36,991 nt of DNA from Akkermansia muciniphila (GTDB lineage: Bacteria > Verrucomicrobiota > Verrucomicrobiia > Limisphaerales > UBA9464): the NCBI GenBank assembly GCA_945900455.1, contig CAMDJH010000030.1:1-36991 (forward strand), read 5' to 3'. This document shows positions 25,219 through 34,274 of the stretch, in pieces. Position 1 is the stretch's first letter. The number at the start of each line of letters is the position of its first letter. The notes beneath the pieces are model-generated. The model saw only the letters and a program-made list of their open reading frames with translations, ran no database searches and was not told where the DNA came from. The translations under genes were made by a program, and so were the position numbers.

Positions 25219-26061
25219 ATGTCAGAAATTACACCTGCCCTCGTGGGCAAACTCCGCGAAATGACCAATGCCGGTCTGATGGACTGCAAGAACGCGCTCG
25301 TTGCCTCAGCGGGCGATCTCGACGGTGCCGTGGACATCCTCCGCAAGAAAGGGGCGGCTTCCGCTGCCAAGAAGGCCGGGCGGGATGCCAAAGAGGGACT
25401 CATCGCTCAGGCCGTGACGGCAAGCGGAAAAGTGGGAGTCCTGATTGAAGTGAATTGCGAGACCGATTTCGTCGCGCGCAACGACAGTTTCAAGGCTTTC
25501 TGCAGCGATTTGGCGAACAAGATTGCCGCCAGCCCATCGGTGAGCCTCGAAGCAGACCGCATTGCTGCGGTGGCGCGCATCGGAGAGAATATCCAGATTC
25601 GCCGTCACGAACGGCTTGAAGTCCAGGGGAGCGGCCTCGTGGCGACCTACATCCACACGGGCGGCAAAGTCGGCGTGTTGGTCGAGGTGGGCGCCAACCG
25701 CGACAGCACGGTTCAGCTGGAGGCTTTCAAGCAACTGGTTCGCGACATTACGCTTCAAATCGCAGCGGCCAGCCCAGTATCCGTGAGTCGCACCGACGTG
25801 CCGGCGGCCATTATTGACAAGGAAAAGGAAATCGCATCGCAGAGCGAGGCGCTCAAGAACAAACCGCCCCAGGCGATGGCAAAAATCATCGAAGGAAAGA
25901 TCAACAAATTCTTCGAGACCGCCTGCCTTCTGGAGCAGGGATTTGTGAAAAACCCCGACCTCAAGGTTGAAGCCCACATGGGAGCTGTAGGGAAGCAGCT
26001 CGGCGACACCATCACGGTACGCCGTTTTCTCCGATTCCAAGTCGGCGAAGCCCTAACGTGA
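25219..26061 (+). CDS. tsf: Elongation factor Ts
   Basis: EF-Ts is the nucleotide exchange factor for EF-Tu in the cytoplasm. It has 280 residues, normal for the family. The N-terminal UBA-like domain contains LVGKLREMTNAGLMDCKNAL. The core carries the signature EVNCETDFVARNDSFK, including the TDFV motif that inserts into EF-Tu, and the second EF-Ts subdomain runs to about 250. There is no Shine-Dalgarno sequence before ATG 25219. It ends at a strong terminator. Confidence 0.97.
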   Translation: MSEITPALVGKLREMTNAGLMDCKNALVASAGDLDGAVDILRKKGAASAAKKAGRDAKEGLIAQAVTASGKVGVLIEVNCETDFVARNDSFKAFCSDLANKIAASPSVSLEADRIAAVARIGENIQIRRHERLEVQGSGLVATYIHTGGKVGVLVEVGANRDSTVQLEAFKQLVRDITLQIAAASPVSVSRTDVPAAIIDKEKEIASQSEALKNKPPQAMAKIIEGKINKFFETACLLEQGFVKNPDLKVEAHMGAVGKQLGDTITVRRFLRFQVGEALT

Positions 26062-26076
26062 GCGGCCCCAATCAAG

Positions 26077-26108
26077 AAGGCCTGCCGTTTCCGGCAGGCC
26101 TTTTTGTT
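26077..26108 (+). terminator. Intrinsic terminator after tsf
   Basis: AAGGCCTGCCG (26077-26087) and CGGCAGGCCTT (26092-26102) form a perfect 11-bp stem with loop TTTC, followed by TTTTTGTT. It starts 15 bp after the tsf stop codon and separates rpsB-tsf from mtnA. Confidence 0.93.
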
Positions 26109-26168
26109 GCTCGATTGGGCTCGCGATTCCGGCTTTTGTGACAGCCGGCGGCAGCATACACTCGTCCG

Positions 26169-27278
26169 GTGCAAGTCCAAATACGCGGTCTGCGCAAATC
26201 GTTCCGGACTGTCCGCTTCGATGCAGCGAACAACTCGGTGGTTCTTATCGAGCAGCGATTGTTGCCTCATCGTTTTGAACTCATTTCGACGCGGAACTAC
26301 CGCGAAACCGCTGCAGCGATCCGAGACATGGTAGTGCGGGGAGCGGGCGCGATCGGGGCGACCGCCGCATACGGACTTGCCCAAGGGGCCCTGGCATTTC
26401 GCGGAGAGAATCGCCGTCTTTTCAAACGGCATTTGAGCAAGGTGTTCGGAGAGTTGATGAACGCTCGGCCGACCGCCGTCGATCCTTTGAATGCAATGCT
26501 TGAAGTTCAGGCCGCGATGGTCTTCGGAAAAACGGTGGAGCAGAAGCAGTCCCTCGCTCTGGCCGCCGCCGAGGAATTCGCCGACGAAAATGTACAACAT
26601 TGCCGGGAAATCGGCCGGCACGGAATGCGATTAATCCCGCATGGCTGCACCGTGCTAACCCACTGTAACGCGGGATGGCTCGCCTTTGTCGATATCGGCT
26701 CAGCAACCGCCCCGTTGTATGCCGCCCAAGCCGCCGGGAGAAAGTTTCTCGTCTTGTGTGATGAAACCCGCCCGCGTTGTCAGGGCGCTTCGCTGACAGC
26801 CTGGGAACTCGCGCAACAGGGGGTACCGCACAAGGTCATCGTCGACAACGCGGCCGGACACTTGATGCAGCGGGGCAAAATCGACTTGGTGATCGTTGGC
26901 GCGGATCGCGTACTGGGGCGCACCGGGGACGTCGCGAATAAAATTGGCACTTATACCAAAGCCGTGCTGGCGCACCGGCATCGAATTCCGTTCTACGTGG
27001 CGATTCCGCTTTCCACGATCGACTGGAAGCTGTCATCGGGACTTGCGATTCCGATCGAGGAGCGCGACGAGGCGGAGGTGTTGGGCGCATGGGGCGTCGC
27101 CAGCGGGAGGAGGCGGACGTACGTTCGAACGGCGAATCCCAGCAGTTCGGCGTTGAATCCAGCGTTCGACGTCACTCCAGCGGAATTAATCACCGGGATC
27201 ATTACCCCCGTCGGAATCATCCGCCCCAAGGACTTGTGGCGTCGCCGAGCGGAACTCGGAGCATCCGGCGACAAATAG
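26169..27278 (+). CDS. mtnA: S-methyl-5-thioribose-1-phosphate isomerase family protein
   Basis: The family isomerises methylthioribose-1-phosphate to the ribulose form in methionine salvage, and is related to eIF2B subunits. The protein has 369 residues with a GTG start at 26169. The catalytic pair is present: Cys166 (THCNAGWLA) and Asp246 (VGADR). Other landmarks are MVVRGAGAIGATAAYG (54-69), CDETRPRCQGASLTAWEL and NKIGTY (257-262). The CNAGWLA...D.GSATAP variant and GAGAIG in place of the common GAPAIG put it nearer the Rhodospirillum-type subgroup than Bacillus MtnA, as far as I recall. Other mtn genes are not nearby. A related role, such as 5-deoxyribose-1-phosphate isomerase, is possible. 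It lies after the tsf terminator and has no visible ribosome binding site. Confidence 0.85.
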   Translation: MQVQIRGLRKSFRTVRFDAANNSVVLIEQRLLPHRFELISTRNYRETAAAIRDMVVRGAGAIGATAAYGLAQGALAFRGENRRLFKRHLSKVFGELMNARPTAVDPLNAMLEVQAAMVFGKTVEQKQSLALAAAEEFADENVQHCREIGRHGMRLIPHGCTVLTHCNAGWLAFVDIGSATAPLYAAQAAGRKFLVLCDETRPRCQGASLTAWELAQQGVPHKVIVDNAAGHLMQRGKIDLVIVGADRVLGRTGDVANKIGTYTKAVLAHRHRIPFYVAIPLSTIDWKLSSGLAIPIEERDEAEVLGAWGVASGRRRTYVRTANPSSSALNPAFDVTPAELITGIITPVGIIRPKDLWRRRAELGASGDK

Positions 27279-27332
27279 CCTGAACCATTGCCCGTCAGGG
27301 CGGCACGTCGGAACAACGGATTGCAGCGGGGG

Positions 27333-28400
27333 TCAAGGTTTCGGGGGGATTGCCCTGGCCCGGTACGACCGGGCGGGTCGGCCGGCCACGAGTGGGTCTG
27401 CGAATTCGGCAATGCCGCCCGGAGACTGGGCGACCTTGCGGCTGATTTCACCCCACTGAACGAAGTCCGTCGTCGCATCCAGAGCGTAGATAACACCGGG
27501 TTCACCCAGCACTCGCAGCAAGAATTGGGAGCCGTTCAATATCCCGCGCGCCTCCATCACCGGGGGAATCGTCCAGACCGCCTGGGCCGTAATCCTATAG
27601 TCATCAAATATCATGAAATTATCGCCCGGCTTGCCGGGTGTACGGATCGCCCAGACGGCATCAATGTCCGCGAGATCGAGTTTGACATTGCGAGTGGTGA
27701 TCGGAGCGGCGTTGACGAGCACCGCTCCGTTGATGGTGGCCGCCCAAAGGTTGCGGGAATAATTGATGGTCACGTCGAGGTCGTAAGCCTCGCCATTGCG
27801 GAAGGAAAACCCGGTGGATTGAAACCCCTTATCATCGTCGAGGAGATAGCTGATCAGCCGTTCCTCATTGGCAAAATCGAGAGTGAAGAGCCGGTCATCC
27901 TTGGTATTATAAACACTCCACCGAAAGTCATCGAAGTACGGGGAATTGGTGGTTGAATCCTCGATCTGAATTGTCACGGTGAATCGCACCAACGGAAAGT
28001 CGCCTCCCGTGGGCGTCAAATTGACGGGGCGGAAGATATTGAAGAAATCGTTCGACGGTGACGCCATGAACCCGATGTAGGCCGCCTGCCCAGAAAAGCC
28101 GGGCGTGCCAGCCGTCAGAACTCCGTTCCCGGCGGTGCCAAAGCTCGTCCATCCATTTTGTCCAACGAGGTCCTTTTCGGTCGAGTACCCTTCAAATGCT
28201 TCAAAACCGGTCTCATACAGCACTCGAGGGTCAATCCCCTGGCCGAACAACAACGGACTGAGCGCCAAGAGCGCCGCGCAAAAACGCGCGAAAAACCATC
28301 CAGCCGTTGACTGGATCCACCCCGTTGGAGCGAGGGGCAAGGCGGTAGAAATCCTCGCAGCGAAAAGCCGGTGGTGGCGGAGAGACTCGACGCCCCTCAC
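27333..28400 (-). CDS. Secreted hypothetical protein
   Basis: The protein has 355 residues. A long basic N-region precedes a hydrophobic segment (about 35-53) that would act as an export signal. The mature part begins near IDPRVLYETGFEAFEGY and is rich in aromatic and acidic residues with alternating beta-strand pattern, like a jelly-roll or carbohydrate-binding domain. Near the C-terminus, FLLRVLGEPGVIYALDATTD followed by FVQWGEI resembles the repeated surface-domain motif ending in StDL.nW found in many verrucomicrobial exported proteins (recalled). No named family is recognised. The GTG start at 28400 overlaps the upstream gene's TGA in GTGA, so the two are translationally coupled. It converges on mtnA. 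Confidence 0.65.
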   Translation of the reverse strand: MRGVESLRHHRLFAARISTALPLAPTGWIQSTAGWFFARFCAALLALSPLLFGQGIDPRVLYETGFEAFEGYSTEKDLVGQNGWTSFGTAGNGVLTAGTPGFSGQAAYIGFMASPSNDFFNIFRPVNLTPTGGDFPLVRFTVTIQIEDSTTNSPYFDDFRWSVYNTKDDRLFTLDFANEERLISYLLDDDKGFQSTGFSFRNGEAYDLDVTINYSRNLWAATINGAVLVNAAPITTRNVKLDLADIDAVWAIRTPGKPGDNFMIFDDYRITAQAVWTIPPVMEARGILNGSQFLLRVLGEPGVIYALDATTDFVQWGEISRKVAQSPGGIAEFADPLVAGRPARSYRARAIPPKP

Positions 28401-30670
28401 TGCCGCTCCCCGTTTCCGTTGTTGGAACCTTTTTGGTTGCTAGTCGGACGAGACGGAGCCGTTTCGTTCCGGGGTGGCGCTGGCCGGCCTTGAGGTACCG
28501 GCGGTGCGGGGGAAGCCCCGGGCGGACGCGGAGAACTCTGGTACGTGGGCGCGGGAGAAAGGCCTCGGGCCGGAGGACTCTGGTACGTGGGTGACGGGGA
28601 ATACCTTTGGGGTGCCGGCGCACTCTCGGTTCGGTAGGTGGGAGAAGGAATGCTCCGTTGTTCGAAGCGTTGAGTGGGTGCCGAGGGCGCGACGGGACGC
28701 CCTTGGAACTGAGTACCGGCCGAGGGGACCGGAGCCGGCTGTGGGTAGGATTGGGCTCGCGGAGCCGACTCAAACTTCCGCACCTCGCCGCGGGCCGCCT
28801 CCGAAGGGGAGTTTAGGGTCGGCTGTGGGCGAGTCTGGGTTCGCGGGATTTCAGACACGGGCCGGGGCTGCGAGGGGATGCCAGAGCCCGTTGCACTCGG
28901 GCTGGCACTCGGGCTGGGATTGGAGGGGCGGCGGCCGGTGGATGGTACCGGCGGCTGTGGGGCAGCCGCCGGGCGGCTTGCCGGCGGAGATTGGTTGAAG
29001 TTGGAGGCCGGGCGTTGGACGGACGGTGGAGGATTTCCACCGACGGGAGCGGCACCGGATGATGGGCGGGAAGTTGGGCGGGCAACCTCGGAGGACCGGC
29101 TGGGAGCAGGAGCAAGAGGAGGAGCCGGTGAGCGGGTCGACGATTCCGATCGGCGTGACGGAGCCGAGACGGAGCCAGCCGGCGCACCGGGGTTGGGCTT
29201 GATGCCGGACGACTGACCGGGGCGGAGCGACGCCGCGGGAGTCAAGTTGGGCAGGGGGGCATTCTTCCGAACCTCCTGCCGCTGCACGATGTGAGTCGGA
29301 AGCTCTGCCGTTTGGGCGGGCAAATTCGGGCGGTAGACGGCAATCGCCGCGGGGCGTTGACCTCCCGTCGCACCGCGGGTGATTTCAGCCGGCGATCCAG
29401 CGTCCCGCAGCGACGTCTTGCGTATTTCCTCGCCCGTGTGTTTCTGAACCTCGCGGTGGTCGAGGCCGTTGTTAATAATTACCGTGTTATTGTTGCCATT
29501 GATTACGGGGTTAATGATCGTGCTATCTTTCACGATCGACTGGTTCTGTTCCCGGGAATGGCGATGCCTCGATACATTGCGATCGCAGTAGCGAGAGTAA
29601 GGCACAAAGCAATAGCTATACGGGTCAAGCCCCCATCCAAATCCAACGGAAACGTGTGATCCATAATACGTGAATCCAACACCAGCGGTCCAATACGCTT
29701 CGGGCGGAAGCGGAGCCCAACCGCAATTTCCACCCCCCGTGCGCCACGTGACCCAACTCGGTCCCCAAGTTGTGCCGGGCACCCAAACCCAGCCGAAACT
29801 GGGACCACGATGCCAGCGGCCATAGTGGAACGGCGCCCAGCCCCAGGAGTATTCAGAATTCCAGTACCAGCCAGCATCCGACCAAAGCCAGTTGCCACCG
29901 TGGAGGTAAGGCTGCCAGCCGACATCCACCACCGAAACGGTCGGCCGCCAGCACCAGCCATACGGTGCGACATCCACCCATGAGCCGTAGGGTGACAGGC
30001 TTTCGTAAAAGTAACTGTTCCCAACGACCTGCGGCGGGGCCGGCTGCGTGACCACCATTGGGGCCGGAGCCTGCGCCGCATTCCCACCAGGTTGAGGCTG
30101 GCCGTAAACCACGCTGGGACTTGTTTCAGCGATTGCAGCCGGAGGCCCCGGGGGCGCATTCGGCACGGGGATCGCCGCGGAAGGTGTCCCCGGCACGGCC
30201 AATGGAGCCGGGGTGTTGGCGCTCCCTTGCTTGACCAAGGCCTCGAGCACCGGCATCGAAATTCCCACGTCCTTCAGGTAGATCAACTGGTCCGCACTGA
30301 GCGAATAGGGCTGCCGGATTCCAGAGATGTAGCCCAGCATGACGTCCTCGCCTATTCCGCTCTGAGCCAGACGGATCACTTCATCCACAGGAGCCGGCAG
30401 CTCGGGAGTTCTCACGATCGGGAGAGTTCGCGCATTGTCCAGTGCGGGCACTGCACCTGGACCCGATACACTCGGTTGGATCGATTCGGTTGAGGGCGCT
30501 GCGACCGGGGTCGTGACTGCCGGAACGGGAGGCGCGGCGGGAGCCGAATACACGGTACCCGTTGGGGCCACGACCGGGACTGGTGCGCCTGTCACCGGCA
30601 CCCTTCGATGCTGAGAATCGCACCCGATCAGGAAGGCAAGGGAGACCGCAACAACGAACAAGCGTTTCAT
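28397..30670 (-). CDS. Proline-rich lipoprotein with YXWGXW (DUF6600-type) domain
   Basis: From ATG 30670 the protein has 757 residues. MKRLFVVAVSLAFLIGC gives a lipoprotein signal with Cys17 as the lipidated residue. Residues about 95-148 (VDEVIRLAQSGIGEDVMLGY to LEALVKQG) form a small helical domain. Residues about 221-326 are packed with Trp, Tyr and Gly (YGSWVDVAPYGWCWRP; WGWAPFHYGRW), the DUF6600-type repeat domain. After about 430 it is a long Pro/Ser/Ala/Arg-rich, disordered tail with SPAPTYQS repeats. It is probably anchored in a membrane with a flexible stalk; the function is unknown. It is co-transcribed with the secreted protein gene that overlaps its stop codon. Confidence 0.8.
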   Translation of the reverse strand: MKRLFVVAVSLAFLIGCDSQHRRVPVTGAPVPVVAPTGTVYSAPAAPPVPAVTTPVAAPSTESIQPSVSGPGAVPALDNARTLPIVRTPELPAPVDEVIRLAQSGIGEDVMLGYISGIRQPYSLSADQLIYLKDVGISMPVLEALVKQGSANTPAPLAVPGTPSAAIPVPNAPPGPPAAIAETSPSVVYGQPQPGGNAAQAPAPMVVTQPAPPQVVGNSYFYESLSPYGSWVDVAPYGWCWRPTVSVVDVGWQPYLHGGNWLWSDAGWYWNSEYSWGWAPFHYGRWHRGPSFGWVWVPGTTWGPSWVTWRTGGGNCGWAPLPPEAYWTAGVGFTYYGSHVSVGFGWGLDPYSYCFVPYSRYCDRNVSRHRHSREQNQSIVKDSTIINPVINGNNNTVIINNGLDHREVQKHTGEEIRKTSLRDAGSPAEITRGATGGQRPAAIAVYRPNLPAQTAELPTHIVQRQEVRKNAPLPNLTPAASLRPGQSSGIKPNPGAPAGSVSAPSRRSESSTRSPAPPLAPAPSRSSEVARPTSRPSSGAAPVGGNPPPSVQRPASNFNQSPPASRPAAAPQPPVPSTGRRPSNPSPSASPSATGSGIPSQPRPVSEIPRTQTRPQPTLNSPSEAARGEVRKFESAPRAQSYPQPAPVPSAGTQFQGRPVAPSAPTQRFEQRSIPSPTYRTESAPAPQRYSPSPTYQSPPARGLSPAPTYQSSPRPPGASPAPPVPQGRPAPPRNETAPSRPTSNQKGSNNGNGERQ

Positions 30671-30686
30671 AATAGACCGTGGCTCA

Positions 30687-30707
30687 AAGGTTGAAAATAG
30701 CAACCTT
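30687..30707. promoter_or_regulatory. Short inverted repeat in the lipoprotein gene leader
   Basis: AAGGTTG and CAACCTT, seven bases each around AAAATAG, form a perfect inverted repeat whose near edge is 16 bp before the start codon at 30670. It could be an operator or a 5' leader hairpin. No clear promoter boxes are seen in the 250-bp gap up to the M16 gene, apart from a TATTTT overlapping the loop on the minus strand. Confidence 0.3.
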
Positions 30708-30920
30708 GGACGAACCGGTTGAGAATGGTTGGACCCGCCCATCCCGGGCGATATCCATCAGTGAGACCTCCATTTGGGTTCGCAGTCACTACGGGCGAAT
30801 GGACGCACACTGGGCCGGCTTATTCAAGAACGCCAACGGAAAGCCAGGACGAGATGCCCTCGCCGCAACTTCCGTCACGCACTTTTTTCAAGTTCCAAAT
30901 CCTTCTCATATCACTGCGGA

Positions 30921-32183
30921 TCAGATTGTTAACAGCGATTCCAACCCGCGAACAGACTTGCGCGGACTCACGAGTGCAAGGTTCATGCGGTCACTCCGAA
31001 TAAAATCCCGGGCTGCCTGACGAACCTCTCCGGCCGTGACCGCAGTCAGCAGCCGTCGAAGCTCCGGTGGACGGTAAATTCTGCCATAACCAAGGATCTG
31101 CTCACCAATTGTCATCATGTGGTTTTCAGTCCCCTCGAGTGACAGGTCCATCTGCCCCAAGAGATAATCTTTAGCCCGACTGAACTCCGCGGCCCCGACG
31201 AGTCGGGAGCCGAGCCGGAGCAATTCCGTCCGAATGAGCCGAATGGCATCCTCCAATCGATCCGTATCGAGCCCGGCACTAATCACCAGATCGCCGGCAT
31301 CATTCCAGGAACTCGGAGAGCTCTGGATATTGTAGGCCAATCCATGGTCTTCGCGGAGCGATTGAAAAAGCCGCGAGCTCATATTTTCACCGAGCAGAAC
31401 ATTAAGAATCCGCAAAGCAAACCGGCGCTTGTCGTGCCGCGAACATGTCCGAATGCCCCACGCGATCTGCGTTTGCTCGGTATCCTTGGAATGGAGGCGG
31501 ATGCGAGGTCGGGTCTGGCCGACCCGGGCAGGTTCTGGAGCGGGTGGCGAGCCGAGGCGCAGCCGTTTTGCGACTCGTTGGAGACGGCGACGGAGCGGTT
31601 CATGTTCCACGCAGCCAGCGGCAACGATCACCGTATTGCTGGCGACATAGTGCGTGGCAAGATGCGCCAGGAAATGACGCCTCCGTAACCCGTCTAGGGT
31701 AGCCGGTGTGCCGGTCAAAGGTCTCCCCAGCGGCTGATCCGGCCAGGACGTTTCATTCAGGAGTTCGTGGACGTGCTGTGCGGGTTGATCGAAGTACATC
31801 GCCAACTCTTCCTTGATCACTTCCCGCTCCTTGGCGATCTCGGCCGGTTCAAATAGCGAATCCAGATACATGTCAAATAAGACATCGATCAACTCGGGCA
31901 GGCGCGCGTGGTGGGCACGCGCGTAGAAGCAGGTGTGTTCTTCGCTCGTGAAGGCGTTCAAGTATCCGCCGACGCCCTCGACCGCCTCCGAGATCTCTCG
32001 GGCAGACCGACGGCAGGTGCCTTTGAAAAGCATGTGCTCGATGAAATGGGAAATTCCACTCTGCTCAGCCACCTCGTGTCGTCCACCCACTCCCACCCAA
32101 ATTCCCAGCGCCACACTGGCCCGGTGCGGCATCGTCACGGTGGCAAGTCGGAGGCCATTGCAAAGAGTGGACAGGCGGTACAT
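30921..32183 (-). CDS. M16 family zinc metallopeptidase
   Basis: The protein has 420 residues and belongs to the processing-peptidase/insulinase-like M16 family. The inverted zinc motif HxxEH is intact: His46, Glu49 and His50 in SHFIEHMLFKGT, with the third ligand Glu126 (or Glu125) in EREVIKEELAMY, 76 residues later. NAFTSEEHTCFYARA is the usual follow-up block. The C-terminal half carries SRLFQSLREDHGLAYNI, whose Arg and Tyr bind the substrate. It is therefore a complete, probably active single-chain M16B protein, with no inactive partner gene next to it. No signal peptide is seen, suggesting a cytoplasmic role. It lies 101 bp after the LOG-family gene. Confidence 0.93.
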   Translation of the reverse strand: MYRLSTLCNGLRLATVTMPHRASVALGIWVGVGGRHEVAEQSGISHFIEHMLFKGTCRRSAREISEAVEGVGGYLNAFTSEEHTCFYARAHHARLPELIDVLFDMYLDSLFEPAEIAKEREVIKEELAMYFDQPAQHVHELLNETSWPDQPLGRPLTGTPATLDGLRRRHFLAHLATHYVASNTVIVAAGCVEHEPLRRRLQRVAKRLRLGSPPAPEPARVGQTRPRIRLHSKDTEQTQIAWGIRTCSRHDKRRFALRILNVLLGENMSSRLFQSLREDHGLAYNIQSSPSSWNDAGDLVISAGLDTDRLEDAIRLIRTELLRLGSRLVGAAEFSRAKDYLLGQMDLSLEGTENHMMTIGEQILGYGRIYRPPELRRLLTAVTAGEVRQAARDFIRSDRMNLALVSPRKSVRGLESLLTI

Positions 32184-32284
32184 GTCGAATTTTGGGTCAG
32201 CCGATTTACAAATGGATCGGGAAATACAGCGAGGGGCGGAGACGGAGGCCGTCGGAGGGTGCGATTTTTCTAACGGTGGGGTCG

Positions 32285-32986
32285 TCAGCGGAAGGCCGCC
32301 GGAACACTCTCAGGCACTCCGACGCTTCGCTTGTAGTCTAAAATCCACTCCACCGCCTCCGCCGGGTCATCCGTGACCCGCAACAGATCCACATCTCCGG
32401 GAGAAATCCATTTCTGCGTTTCGAGACTCGAGCGGATCCAATCCAATAGACCCTGCCAGTGGGAACTCCCAAACAGGATCAAGGGGAAACTGGGTATCCG
32501 CTCCGTCTGGACCAGGGTCAGCACTTCAAACAATTCATCCAACGTTCCAAATCCTCCGGGCATGTAGACGAATCCCATGCTATACTTCACCAAACAAACC
32601 TTGCGGGAAAAGAAATAGTGGAAATTAACTCCGAGATTGGCGTAGCGGTTCCCCTTTTGCTCGAAAGGAAGCTCAATGTTGAGGCCGACACTCGGCACTT
32701 TGTGCCCGTTTTTCGGTCGTGCCTCCGCCGCACCCCGATTGGCTGCTTCCATAATTCCGGGGCCCCCTCCGGTGATGACCGAAATCTCCTGCTCCCCGAG
32801 GCCACGGGCTATCGTCACGGCCGCCTTGTAATACACGTCATCCGGTTTGGTCCGGGCTGAACCGAAAATTGTCACCGCCGGCCCGAGCCGCGAAAGGGTG
32901 TCGAAGGATTCGACAAACTCCGCCATGATGCGAAACACTCGCCATGGATCCTCACTCATGCGCTGTGAAACCGGCAAAGGACTCAT
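32285..32986 (-). CDS. LOG family (TIGR00730-type) nucleotide phosphoribohydrolase
   Basis: The protein has 233 residues from ATG 32986; a GTG at 32998 would add four. The family signature is complete: GGGPGIMEA at 73-81 and PGGFGTLDE at 143-151, a Rossmann-like fold that cleaves nucleoside 5'-monophosphates such as cytokinin ribotides or AMP-like substrates. The N-terminal EDPWRVFRIMAEFVESFDTL block marks the longer bacterial subgroup often annotated as Rossmann-fold nucleotide-binding protein. The physiological substrate cannot be read from the sequence. It lies about 110 bp after dapA in the same direction; functional linkage is not evident. Confidence 0.9.
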   Translation of the reverse strand: MSPLPVSQRMSEDPWRVFRIMAEFVESFDTLSRLGPAVTIFGSARTKPDDVYYKAAVTIARGLGEQEISVITGGGPGIMEAANRGAAEARPKNGHKVPSVGLNIELPFEQKGNRYANLGVNFHYFFSRKVCLVKYSMGFVYMPGGFGTLDELFEVLTLVQTERIPSFPLILFGSSHWQGLLDWIRSSLETQKWISPGDVDLLRVTDDPAEAVEWILDYKRSVGVPESVPAAFR

Positions 32987-33096
32987 GGGCGGGGACACTA
33001 CCGACTGACGGGAACAAGAAAAGGAAAAGGGACCGATTGACGTCGGGAGGTGCGCTCCAATGCGATGCAGAACGGTTCAGACAGCGGGTCAGGAAT

Positions 33097-33978
33097 TCAC
33101 CGAAGAAGCCCGACTGCCGTCAGCGTTGCGCGGAGGATCTCCCGACTTGGAGCGGCGAGTGGAACCAGCGGTAAACGGACGGTTTCCTCCATGCGACCCA
33201 TCATGGCCAATGCGGCTTTGACCGGGGCAGGATTGGACTCGATGAATAAATCCTTGAAGAGCGGATAGTACCGGGCGTGGAGTTTGCGAGCCTTGACGAC
33301 GTCGCCACCCGCAAACGCCTTCACCATGTCGGCGACGGCGCGGGGCGCCACATTGGAGGCCACGCTAATCACTCCCTCCGCACCGACGCTCATGAACGGC
33401 AGCGTCAGGGAATCGTCCCCGCTCAAGATGATGAATTTTGACCCGCAGGCGGCGCGCAATTGGCTGACCCGGTCCGCATTTCCCCCGGCTTCCTTGATTC
33501 CAATAATGTTGCGGGATGCCACCGACAGCCGCCGGCATGTCTCGACGCCGATTTCGACACCGCACCGACCGGGAATGCTGTACAGGAGGATGGGTAACGG
33601 CGTACTGCGGGCAATCTCGCGGAAATGTTGAAACAAGCCCTCTTGGGTGGGACGGTTGTAATATGGGGCGACTTGCAACGAGCCGTCGGCTCCCGCCATT
33701 TCGGCCCGTTTCGTCAATTGGATGGCTTCGGCGGTCGCATTGGCACCCGTGCCTGCGATCACTTTGAGTTTCCGCCGGGAGTACTGCACCGCGAGTTCGA
33801 TTACGCGGATATGCTCGTCCGTGTCCAGGGTGGGCGATTCACCGGTAGTACCCACAGGCACGATGCCATCGACTCCTCCCTTAATCTGGCCCTCAATCAA
33901 GCGCTTGAGGGCGGGTTCGTCCAGGGTGCCCGCTGCGGTAAATGGCGTGACAATCGCGGTGTAGGTTCCTGCAAACAT
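33097..33978 (-). CDS. dapA: 4-hydroxy-tetrahydrodipicolinate synthase
   Basis: DapA condenses pyruvate and aspartate semialdehyde, the first committed step to lysine and meso-diaminopimelate for peptidoglycan. From ATG 33978 (MFAGTYTAIVTPF) it has 293 residues, matching E. coli. Catalytic residues are present: Lys162 (IIGIKEAGG) for the Schiff base, Thr44-Thr45 (GTTGESPT), Tyr107 (PYYNRP), Tyr133 and Arg138 (YSIPGRCG). An upstream open frame to 34059 is not used because it lacks family-like sequence. No dapB is next to it. Confidence 0.95.
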   Translation of the reverse strand: MFAGTYTAIVTPFTAAGTLDEPALKRLIEGQIKGGVDGIVPVGTTGESPTLDTDEHIRVIELAVQYSRRKLKVIAGTGANATAEAIQLTKRAEMAGADGSLQVAPYYNRPTQEGLFQHFREIARSTPLPILLYSIPGRCGVEIGVETCRRLSVASRNIIGIKEAGGNADRVSQLRAACGSKFIILSGDDSLTLPFMSVGAEGVISVASNVAPRAVADMVKAFAGGDVVKARKLHARYYPLFKDLFIESNPAPVKAALAMMGRMEETVRLPLVPLAAPSREILRATLTAVGLLR

Positions 33979-34274
33979 CGCGGGATCTTCGGATTTAAGC
34001 CGTGGGTATTCAAGTAAGACTACAAGAGAAGGCACTTCTTTCGGTACAACAGCCGACATCTCATGGGCAGCTTTCTCGCCAAGATCGAGGCCCTCTGCGC
34101 TGGAAGTGGAAAACTCGGGTAAGGGTTACTTTTTCCCGTCGCATCCACGCCTCATCGCACAATTAGCCTCGCATCGATATCGAAACCGAGCCCTCCACGT
34201 TTCATATTGATCCAGACTGGCGGTTGTGTAATCAGCCGAAGTCCCTCACCCTCCAGGCGCCACCCGTGAATCCA

